A stretch of DNA of 10,223 nt from Promethearchaeota archaeon. GTDB taxonomy: Archaea; Asgardarchaeota; Lokiarchaeia; Sigynarchaeales; SOKP01. Under the pieces are notes generated by a model that saw nothing but the letters and a program-made list of their open reading frames with translations, had not been told where the DNA came from and did no database searches. The number at the start of each line of letters is the position of its first letter. Position 1 is the stretch's first letter. Positions 4,972 through 10,223 of this stretch are shown piece after piece. The DNA lies in the NCBI GenBank assembly GCA_019057775.1, contig JAHLWT010000142.1, positions 1 to 10,223 on the forward strand, written 5' to 3'. The position numbers were made by a program, and so were the translations under genes.

Positions 4972-6201
4972 ATGAAATTGATTTCAGGAAATCCTTATTT
5001 AAAAAAAAAAGATGATGAAATTTTTATTGATTCTGTATCTATAAATGAAATTGCAAAGGAATTTAAAACTCCTTTACTAATATTCTTAGAAAATAGGATT
5101 AGGGATAATATAAATACTTTTACTAAGGTATTTTCCTCTGAATTTAAAAATTCTGAATATTTTTATTCATTTAAAGCAAATTTTCTTCCGGATATTTGTA
5201 GAATTATTAAATCTGAGGGAATAGGTGCTGAAATTATAGGATTACTGGAATTGAAATTGGCATTAAAACTTGGCTTCCCTTCAGATAAAATAATTATCGG
5301 TGGCCCATACTTACCAGAAGAACTTATTGATTTAAGCATTAAGAACGGGGTTAAAGAGATAGTAGTTTACAATATAAATGATTTAAAAAAAATAAATCTC
5401 TCTGCACAAAAATACAATCGTATTCAAGATGTCTGTATTAGGATAAATTCTCAGAAGTATAAGACAAGATTAGGAATTAATTTAGAAAAAACTAAACTGA
5501 TTCAATTAGCTAATTTAAAAAAGAGCCTCAATAATATTAAAATATCCTCAATATTATCCCACTATAGTACACAGATGAATAATATAGAATTATTTATAAA
5601 AAACCTCAATTTTGTAATAGAAAATATAAAAATTCTTTTATGTTACGGTATCAATATTGAAAACATAAATCTTGGTGGTGGATTTCCGGAGGCAACTGTA
5701 ATGTCTCAAAATCAATTGAAAAAAATTGCAAAGAAAATAAGAGAGATCTTAGATACAGTTAGTATTAATTATAAGAGCATCTACTTTGAACCGGGAAGAT
5801 ACTTTGTTGGTGATGCTGGTTTATTTATAACTAAGATAGTCAAAATAACTGACGATAAATGGGCCTTTTTAAATATTGGAAATCATATATGCCCTAAATT
5901 TGCTCGATGTTCATTAAGATTTTACAATGCGTCTCGTATTAGTGAACCACATAAATATAAAACTTCATTTGCAGGTATAATGCCATCAGATCAAGATGTT
6001 TTGGCAAAAAATTATTTTTTTACTAAAAATATTAAAGAAGAAGATCTCGTTATTGTTACTAATACAGGAGCATATTGTCTAACTTTTTCTAATAGGTTTC
6101 CATATTCTCTACCAAATATACTTCTTATTAAAGATAATACGTATAGACGAATATTCAATCCGATCAGTGATAAAGACGTCTCAATTAATTCAATTGTTTA
6201 A
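4972..6201 (+). CDS. PLP-dependent decarboxylase-like enzyme, fold type III (DAPDC/ODC family)
   Basis: The 409-residue protein has the alanine-racemase-like barrel plus beta-domain of diaminopimelate, ornithine and arginine decarboxylases. The PLP-binding Lys is K68 in YSFKAN. H197 (SHYST) should stack on the pyridine ring, GGGFP (235-239) binds phosphate, EPGR (273-276) carries the Glu that contacts the pyridine nitrogen, and Y368 is in TGAY. The beta-domain motif normally reading GPxCxxxD appears as GIMPSDQD (335-342), so the catalytic/substrate-contacting Cys is replaced by Pro338 while the Asp (D342) stays. That argues against a standard lysA or ornithine decarboxylase and favours a divergent decarboxylase or related PLP enzyme of specialised metabolism. 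The gene lies 7 bp after the glycosyltransferase with no Shine-Dalgarno, so translation is probably coupled. Family confident, substrate unknown. Confidence 0.85.
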   Translation: MKLISGNPYLKKKDDEIFIDSVSINEIAKEFKTPLLIFLENRIRDNINTFTKVFSSEFKNSEYFYSFKANFLPDICRIIKSEGIGAEIIGLLELKLALKLGFPSDKIIIGGPYLPEELIDLSIKNGVKEIVVYNINDLKKINLSAQKYNRIQDVCIRINSQKYKTRLGINLEKTKLIQLANLKKSLNNIKISSILSHYSTQMNNIELFIKNLNFVIENIKILLCYGINIENINLGGGFPEATVMSQNQLKKIAKKIREILDTVSINYKSIYFEPGRYFVGDAGLFITKIVKITDDKWAFLNIGNHICPKFARCSLRFYNASRISEPHKYKTSFAGIMPSDQDVLAKNYFFTKNIKEEDLVIVTNTGAYCLTFSNRFPYSLPNILLIKDNTYRRIFNPISDKDVSINSIV

Positions 6202-6210
6202 AACATTAGT

Positions 6211-6277
6211 TTAATAAATAATATTCAGATATTACACTAATTCTAATTTTTTTATGGAAATTTTTTCTGTAAAAGGA
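6211..6277 (+). promoter_or_regulatory. Candidate ftsZ promoter and Shine-Dalgarno
   Basis: TTTAATAAATAA (6211-6222) is TATA-like and predicts transcription start near 6240. AAAAGGA (6271-6277) lies 9 bases before TTG 6287, against 18 bases before ATG 6296, so it favours the TTG start. The terminator T-runs of the preceding operon lie in the same 85-bp gap. Confidence 0.4.
6247..6267 (+). terminator. Two T-runs after the glycosyltransferase/decarboxylase operon
   Basis: Seven Ts (6247-6253) and six Ts (6261-6266) lie about 45-65 bases past the decarboxylase stop, consistent with oligo-T archaeal termination. Their position inside the predicted ftsZ leader leaves open that they are part of that leader instead. 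Confidence 0.35.
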
Positions 6278-6286
6278 AATTAAAAT

Positions 6287-7402
6287 TTGGTCAAAATGGA
6301 ATCATTTATAAAAAACGCACGAAAAAGAGAAATAATCAAACCTCAAATCGATCATTTTGGATATGCTAATATTAAAATAGTAGGTTGTGGTGGAGCAGGA
6401 AATAATACAATTAATAGGTTAATGAAAATAGGAATAAAAGGTGCAACATGTGTAGCTGTGAACACAGATTGCCAACATTTAGATAATATTGAATCTCATA
6501 TAAAAATCTTAATTGGGAAGAATTTAACTAAAGGACTTGGAGCTGGTGGAAACCCTGAGATCGGTAAAGCCGCAGCTGAAGAATCTCGAGAGGATTTAAC
6601 TAGAGTTTTAAGAGAATCCAATCTAGTTTTCATAACTTGTGGAGAAGGAGGTGGAACTGGTACGGGAAGTGCCCCTATTGTAGCAGAAATAGCAAAATTG
6701 GAAGGTGCGATTGTTGTAGGGGTTGTTACTTTACCTTTTGATACTGAAATCGGTCGTATTGATAAAGCTAAAAAAGGATTGAATCAACTTAAGCGTTACG
6801 CAGATACATTAGTAGTTATTGATAATAATCGATTGTTGGAAATCGCTCCTGATTTACCTATAATTGAAGCTTTTAGTGTAGCTGATGAAGTACTTGCAAC
6901 AATGGTTAAAGGGATTACAGAAACAATTTCATTACCTTCTCTAATTAACTTAGATTTTGCGGATGTTAGAACTATATTAAGTACTGGTGGTGTTTCTATT
7001 GTAGGAGTTGGAGAATCTAGTGGAAAGGAAAATCGCGTTGAGGAAGCGATCAATGATGCACTAAGTACACCTCTATTAGATGTAAGTATTGATGGTGCAA
7101 AAGGAGCGTTGATTCATATTTGTGGAGGAAATGATATGACATTAAAAGAAGCAAATTCAGTCGCTAAAAAAATATCTGAAAAGATGGATGTGAATGATTC
7201 TATGGTGATTTGGGGCGCAAGGGTTTCAGATGAGTTTGATGGGCTTATAAGAGTTATGCTCCTAATAACAGGTATTAAATCACCCCAAATATTTGGGAAG
7301 GGATTCTCATTAAATGCGTCTATTTATAATCCTAAACCAAAAAATTCAAAACTAGGCTTATCTGATGAAATTTTTAATATTGGAGAAATTGCTTTTGATT
7401 GA
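6287..7402 (+). CDS. ftsZ: Cell division GTPase FtsZ
   Basis: This tubulin-superfamily GTPase polymerises at the division site. The N-terminal GTP-binding domain shows IVGCGGAGNN (31-40), AVNTD (57-61) and the tubulin signature GGGTGTGSAP (121-130). The synergy (T7) loop NLDFADV (221-227) provides D223 and D226 for GTP hydrolysis across the subunit interface, so polymers should be active. These motifs and the 371-residue length mark FtsZ rather than CetZ or a eukaryotic-type tubulin. After the core (ending near 330) comes a short linker and a tail, LGLSDEIFNIGEIAFD (356-371), which has the look of the conserved C-terminal peptide that binds partners such as SepF in archaea; that role is inferred. 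Start is TTG 6287, supported by AAGGA 9 bases upstream; ATG 6296 is the alternative. The gene is visibly richer in G+C than the upstream operon, in part because of its many glycines. FtsZ1 or FtsZ2 was not decided. Confidence 0.97.
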   Translation: MVKMESFIKNARKREIIKPQIDHFGYANIKIVGCGGAGNNTINRLMKIGIKGATCVAVNTDCQHLDNIESHIKILIGKNLTKGLGAGGNPEIGKAAAEESREDLTRVLRESNLVFITCGEGGGTGTGSAPIVAEIAKLEGAIVVGVVTLPFDTEIGRIDKAKKGLNQLKRYADTLVVIDNNRLLEIAPDLPIIEAFSVADEVLATMVKGITETISLPSLINLDFADVRTILSTGGVSIVGVGESSGKENRVEEAINDALSTPLLDVSIDGAKGALIHICGGNDMTLKEANSVAKKISEKMDVNDSMVIWGARVSDEFDGLIRVMLLITGIKSPQIFGKGFSLNASIYNPKPKNSKLGLSDEIFNIGEIAFD

Positions 7403-7405
7403 ACA

Positions 7406-7436
7406 TTTTTTGATTCCCCTTTTTAAATCTCTTTTT
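7406..7436 (+). terminator. T-runs downstream of ftsZ
   Basis: Runs of six, five and five Ts (7406-7411, 7420-7424, 7432-7436) follow the ftsZ stop within 35 bases, a typical archaeal termination tract. CTTTTTAAATC within it could double as a TATA element for the next gene, which would then be leaderless. Confidence 0.45.
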
Positions 7437-7448
7437 AGATAAATTCAT

Positions 7449-7817
7449 ATGAATAACAAATTTTCAATAGAAATTCAAGCAGAGATAGATGAAATTAAAA
7501 ATAAAGTCCAAGCTTGGAAGAATTTATTTGATATTGAGATTGATTTATATATCGATGGATGGGCAGTTTTTTTGAAAGAAAAAAATGCATACCCGCGAAA
7601 TATAATCATCTTTAAATCATATGAAAGCTGCACGTATTCAATTAAAAGTTTTGAAGTACACCTTAAAAATTATAAAGATGAAGAATTCAAAGAATTATAC
7701 AATGTTGAGAATATAAAAGATCAAAGTACCCTTTTGCATGAATTAAGAGAAATTATATATGGAAAAGACTTAATGAATGATGCATCAAATATGTATAAAA
7801 AAACTTTTTTAAATTAA
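7449..7817 (+). CDS. Hypothetical protein, 122 residues
   Basis: I do not recognise this protein. It is small, soluble-looking and mixed alpha/beta. An amphipathic helix rich in Glu and Lys (about 5-25) is followed by strand-like IEIDLYIDGWAVFLKE (29-44), then NIIIFKS (51-57) and YSIKSFEVHL (63-72), and a C-terminal helical part containing LLHELREIIYG (95-105). One Cys (61), no metal motif, no signal peptide and no membrane segment are visible. Composition is like the neighbours, so it is probably a real native gene rather than a shadow. It follows ftsZ by 46 bp on the same strand, but T-runs lie between them, so co-transcription is uncertain. No Shine-Dalgarno precedes the ATG. Its stop codon is 2 bp from the end of the convergent KH gene. 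Confidence 0.65.
   Translation: MNNKFSIEIQAEIDEIKNKVQAWKNLFDIEIDLYIDGWAVFLKEKNAYPRNIIIFKSYESCTYSIKSFEVHLKNYKDEEFKELYNVENIKDQSTLLHELREIIYGKDLMNDASNMYKKTFLN
7797..7810. terminator. Bidirectional A-run/T-run terminator between convergent genes
   Basis: AAAAAAA-C-TTTTTT gives a T-run on each strand: seven Ts for the NMD3-RIO1-KH operon on the minus strand, and six for the 122-residue gene on the plus strand. It lies within the last codons of the plus-strand gene (Lys-Lys-Thr-Phe-Leu), so coding and termination signals share the same bases. Confidence 0.4.
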
Positions 7818-7819
7818 TT

Positions 7820-8377
7820 TTAAAACTCTGGTTTGTAGATTTGCCGAAATTGTTCCTTTTTCTTTTCATTATATTTATTTTCTAGAAATTTTAAAACTAC
7901 ATGATGAGGCATACCATTAATTAACATGGTAACTGCTTTTCGAGCAATATGTAAATTATCATAATCACTAATGATGGAAATTGTTTTTCCGTAAACAGAA
8001 ACGTAACTTTCAGCAAATTTCTCAATAGCTTTACGCATTTCACCATTTCTACCAATGATACGTCCCTTTATACGCGTTACCCTTTTATCAGATTTACCTA
8101 CAATTGATAGCAAATTAAAGATTTCCAATTCAAAATTATCCTCTAATAATTTCATCGCTTTCACTGGATTAAACCCCCTGTTAATGGCATTTACAATTTT
8201 TTGTGCAGTAAAGACATTAAGAGGAATATAATTTGTGTCATCTGGTTTGGGTAATATCTCACAATTTCCTGTTTTACTATCTATATTAATCAGTATACCT
8301 AATTTATTTTCAATATTCCTTTTTGTTTCTCCTTCTCTCCCTATCAGAACAGCTAACCTTTTTTTGCCAATTTTCAT
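7820..8377 (-). CDS. Two-KH-domain protein, Pno1/Dim2-like small-subunit biogenesis factor
   Basis: The 185-residue RNA-binding protein resembles archaeal Dim2 and eukaryotic Pno1, which bind the 3' end of the small-subunit rRNA and help the Nob1 endonuclease mature it. KH1 lies near the start with LIGREGE (GxxG at 13-16). RGFNP at about 67-71 is a family landmark between the domains, and KH2 carries IIGRNGE (GxxG at 109-112). The basic C-terminal tail includes NEKKKEQFRQIYKPEF. I chose ATG 8377; an in-frame TTG at 8392 would add five residues. AAAGG at 8397-8393 is 15 bases before the ATG, somewhat long, and touches the TTG, so the spacing does not decide. The gene is last in the NMD3-RIO1 operon, 31 bp after RIO1, which supports the ribosome-maturation reading. 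Confidence 0.88.
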   Translation of the reverse strand: MKIGKKRLAVLIGREGETKRNIENKLGILINIDSKTGNCEILPKPDDTNYIPLNVFTAQKIVNAINRGFNPVKAMKLLEDNFELEIFNLLSIVGKSDKRVTRIKGRIIGRNGEMRKAIEKFAESYVSVYGKTISIISDYDNLHIARKAVTMLINGMPHHVVLKFLENKYNEKKKEQFRQIYKPEF

Positions 8378-8408
8378 TTTTGTGTCTAACAACCTTTAAT
8401 TTTAATTT

Positions 8409-9251
8409 TCAAATTTCAATAACATTATAATAGAATTTTTTTGGATCTGGAGGGTTCACTCCTAATTTTTCAAAGTATTTAAAAATATTTTTTATATCTC
8501 TTACCAAAAATACTTCTGCTTTAGGATGTTGAATAGATACTCCCTGGGAGATATCAATGATAACTGGTTTTTGATTATGGTACAGAATATTAAATTCACT
8601 CAAATCACCATGAACAAGTTTGGCTTTTTGATATAAATTTTTTATAAAAGTTAATATTTGGTTCATTAAATCATTAGGGTTCTTAGGGTTTCTTATATTT
8701 TTTAAGATTGGGGCGGGAATGCTCTCAAATCCAATATATTCCATTAATAAAAGGTTATTTTTTACCATAATTGGTTTTGGGACGCTTAACCCGATTTTAT
8801 ACGCACGTTTAAGATTTTTAAATTCTTTACTTGCCCATAAGAAAATTACTTTCGAGACGTTATGTGGTAGTTTTTTAAATCGAGGATCACCAATAATGTA
8901 ATTTTTCATCCATTTAGATGTATTACTATCAATTTTATAAATTTTAATAGCTACTTCTTTTCCATTTAAATCATAAGCTAAGTAGACATTGGCTTCTTTG
9001 CCTGCCGAAATAATACCCTCTATTCTTCCCAATGGACCATTTACCAATAATTTATTTAAGGCGAAAATTGTTCTTTCATCAAAAACAGAATCTATAGTGG
9101 CTCTTTTTTTTGAATTATCGATTTTTTTAATTCTTTGAACATCAATTTTTCTCTTTTGTAATTCATCGATACTAGTATCTAATCCCGCATCAACTTCATT
9201 TTCTAAGAATTTATCAAATTCTTCATCATGAAAATCATTATTTTCTTCCAA
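8409..9251 (-). CDS. rio1: RIO1-type serine/threonine protein kinase
   Basis: This atypical kinase/ATPase acts in late small-subunit maturation. The 280 residues are typical of archaeal RIO1. An acidic N-terminal tail (1-50) is followed by the RIO domain with the glycine-loop motif SAGKEANVY (82-90), ATP-binding K103 in AIKIYK, GDPRF (121-125), the hinge LLMEYIG (168-174), the catalytic loop VHGDLSEFNIL (213-223; D216, N221) and the metal-binding IDISQGV (232-238; D233). STGKEANVY/IDxSQ-type motifs identify RIO1 rather than RIO2. Start is TTG 9251: AGAGGA lies 7 bases upstream and no in-frame ATG occurs before residue 115. The gene lies 17 bp after NMD3 and before the KH gene. A RIO1-KH pair is common in archaea. 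Confidence 0.95.
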   Translation of the reverse strand: MEENNDFHDEEFDKFLENEVDAGLDTSIDELQKRKIDVQRIKKIDNSKKRATIDSVFDERTIFALNKLLVNGPLGRIEGIISAGKEANVYLAYDLNGKEVAIKIYKIDSNTSKWMKNYIIGDPRFKKLPHNVSKVIFLWASKEFKNLKRAYKIGLSVPKPIMVKNNLLLMEYIGFESIPAPILKNIRNPKNPNDLMNQILTFIKNLYQKAKLVHGDLSEFNILYHNQKPVIIDISQGVSIQHPKAEVFLVRDIKNIFKYFEKLGVNPPDPKKFYYNVIEI

Positions 9252-9268
9252 TTAATTTTCCTCTAATT

Positions 9269-10177
9269 TTATATTTTGATTACTTTGTCATTAAAGAAAT
9301 AAGAGAAGTCTTTTATCAATCTAGCGTTTCTTTCACTTCTTAGAATTACTTTCTTTTTCATTATATTTTCAACAATATAGCTTTGATTTCCAATTAAAAC
9401 ATTATCATTCATGGATATTGGTAGAAATTTTATTGAGGTTTTTAATCTATATAAATTTCTTCCCTTTTGAGAATCCCTTCCAATTAGCTTTTTTGATCTC
9501 TTTAATAGAAAATGATATTTAGATTTTAAAAATTTAATAATATAATTCATTATTTCATTGGTACTTAAGTATAAATCTACACCATACTTCTGATCTTCAA
9601 TTTTTGTGATGTAATGTCTTGGGTCCTTTCTAAAAATTCTTTCTACAAACCCATTTATTTCTTCTAACCTACTTTTTATCAAATCGAATTGGTTTTCATT
9701 TTTTACTCGTAGTTGTAGAATTGATAAGAAATAAGTTCCTCCTCTTAGATTTGTGCAATTTTTGCATAGTAAATAGTTTATGCTTAATTTTAATGCGTAT
9801 AGATGAGAAAAATTAAAATCGCTTTTCATTGTTCCTTTAATTTTTACTTCAAGGGAAATCAGCAAATCTTTTGAAGAATATTTGTAACTCTCTTCGTCAA
9901 AAGAGATGGAGAATTTAATGTTTTTCTTTTTTTCTATCGGTTTTAATAAGTATGTTTGGAGTGCTTCGTCAATTATAGTAGATATTTCATTCTCTGAAGG
10001 ACTACTCCACACCTCTTTTTTGGAATAACTTCCACAATCAAGACAAACATTAAATGAAAATGACTTTGGAAGATTGAATAATGGATTTTCCTCTAAATAG
10101 CACTTAATACACATTCCAAAATGAGGAGATTCTTTTGTGAGTATTTTTCCACATATAGCACAAAATCTATTAGGCAT
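9269..10177 (-). CDS. nmd3: NMD3-family large-ribosomal-subunit protein
   Basis: NMD3 binds the 60S subunit in eukaryotes as export adaptor; the archaeal form is thought to act in 50S maturation or translation. The 302-residue protein shows the paired treble-clef zinc sites of the family. C6, C9, C23 and C26 (CAIC, CIKC) form the first; C45 and C48 (CLDC) with C138 and C141 (CKNC) form the second. RGGTYF (145-150) just after the last cysteines is characteristic, and later beta-rich domains (about 150-300) are present. It is somewhat shorter than many archaeal homologues (about 340-360). ATG 10177 has AAGGA 10-14 bases upstream and shares its A with the TAA of the upstream frame, so translation is probably coupled. 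It is the first complete gene of the operon leading to RIO1 and the KH protein. Confidence 0.93.
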   Translation of the reverse strand: MPNRFCAICGKILTKESPHFGMCIKCYLEENPLFNLPKSFSFNVCLDCGSYSKKEVWSSPSENEISTIIDEALQTYLLKPIEKKKNIKFSISFDEESYKYSSKDLLISLEVKIKGTMKSDFNFSHLYALKLSINYLLCKNCTNLRGGTYFLSILQLRVKNENQFDLIKSRLEEINGFVERIFRKDPRHYITKIEDQKYGVDLYLSTNEIMNYIIKFLKSKYHFLLKRSKKLIGRDSQKGRNLYRLKTSIKFLPISMNDNVLIGNQSYIVENIMKKKVILRSERNARLIKDFSYFFNDKVIKI

Positions 10178-10223
10178 TAGAAAATCATCCTTAAAGCTAT
10201 AGGAACTCCATCAATTATTCTAG
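10177..10223 (-). CDS. 3' end of a gene running off the right edge, possibly DUF424
   Basis: A minus-strand frame open from the window edge ends RIIDGVPIALRMIF with TAA at 10179-10177, overlapping the NMD3 ATG by one base (TAATG). The other two minus-strand frames stop within this stretch. The stop/start overlap, and the NMD3 Shine-Dalgarno sitting inside its last codons, are typical of a real upstream operon partner. The GVP-x-A tail recalls the C-terminal GVPHA-like end of archaeal DUF424 proteins, which I recall near NMD3 in some genomes. With only 15 residues this is a weak suggestion. Confidence 0.5.
   Translation of the reverse strand, partial: RIIDGVPIALRMIF

Noticed and set aside
4972..6201. 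Annotation as diaminopimelate decarboxylase (lysA)
   Set aside because: The fold and PLP site match the family, but the catalytic Cys motif is altered and no lysine-pathway gene is nearby, so a specific name would be over-reach.
3663..6201. Horizontal acquisition of the glycosyltransferase/decarboxylase pair
   Set aside because: These genes are more A/T-rich than ftsZ, but ftsZ is enriched in GGN glycine codons and the other neighbours are also A/T-rich. No integrase, repeat or tRNA border is visible.
6796..7053. 85-codon minus-strand ORF inside ftsZ
   Set aside because: Antisense shadow over the T7-loop region of FtsZ; Ser/Thr/Ile-rich product typical of reversed coding sequence.
6287..7402. 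CetZ or eukaryotic-type tubulin instead of FtsZ
   Set aside because: GGGTGTGSAP with the NLDFADV loop and the FtsZ-length N- and C-terminal domains are FtsZ features; nothing tubulin-specific was seen.
8719..8901. 60-codon plus-strand ORF inside RIO1
   Set aside because: Shadow of the RIO1 kinase domain, with no promoter or ribosome binding site.
1..10223. CRISPR array, insertion sequence, tRNA or rRNA gene
   Set aside because: No regularly spaced repeats, transposase motifs, terminal inverted repeats, or tRNA-like T-arm/anticodon patterns were seen on either strand by eye.

Overview
The window is archaeal. It carries a set of archaeal/eukaryotic-type information-processing genes: transcription factor B, RNA polymerase subunit Rpo12 (RpoP), NMD3, a RIO1 kinase and a Pno1/Dim2-like KH protein. 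Alongside these are a PAC2-type proteasome chaperone, FtsZ and a SWIM zinc-finger protein. The DNA is very A/T-rich (about 30% G+C by eye). Promoters look like archaeal TATA boxes and terminators like T-runs. Low G+C, archaeal FtsZ and these genes would fit a Lokiarchaeia-like (Asgard) genome, but that placement is inference and no marker here proves it.

Layout. Positions 1-345 hold no confirmed gene. They contain the TFB promoter, several inverted repeats, including an 11-bp perfect one just before the TFB start, and an unexplained stop-free frame on the minus strand. TFB (346-1284, +) converges on a 49-residue rpoP gene (1328-1477, -), which is easily missed because of its size. A PAC2 protein (1582-2391, -) ending in Leu-Tyr-Ile is divergent from a YkgJ-type Cys-cluster protein (2592-3188, +). 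That gene converges on a SWIM-domain protein (3218-3610, -). A GT4 glycosyltransferase (3663-4964, +) and a fold-type III PLP decarboxylase-like enzyme (4972-6201, +) are 7 bp apart and probably form one operon. ftsZ (6287-7402, +) and an unrecognised 122-residue protein (7449-7817, +) follow. The right end is a minus-strand ribosome-biogenesis operon read NMD3, RIO1, Pno1/Dim2-like KH protein (10177 down to 7820). It is coupled by a 1-nt stop/start overlap to the tail of another gene that runs off the right edge.

How it fits together. NMD3 (large-subunit export/maturation adaptor), RIO1 (late small-subunit maturation) and the KH protein (small-subunit 3'-end maturation platform) form a coherent ribosome-maturation unit. 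TFB and Rpo12 are both core transcription components. PAC2 links to proteasome assembly, the SWIM protein possibly to recombination, and FtsZ to division. The glycosyltransferase/decarboxylase pair is the accessory-looking part: its substrate cannot be read from sequence, and the decarboxylase lacks the usual catalytic cysteine. At least four genes start at TTG (TFB, glycosyltransferase, FtsZ, RIO1).

No mobile element, CRISPR array, tRNA or rRNA is visible.
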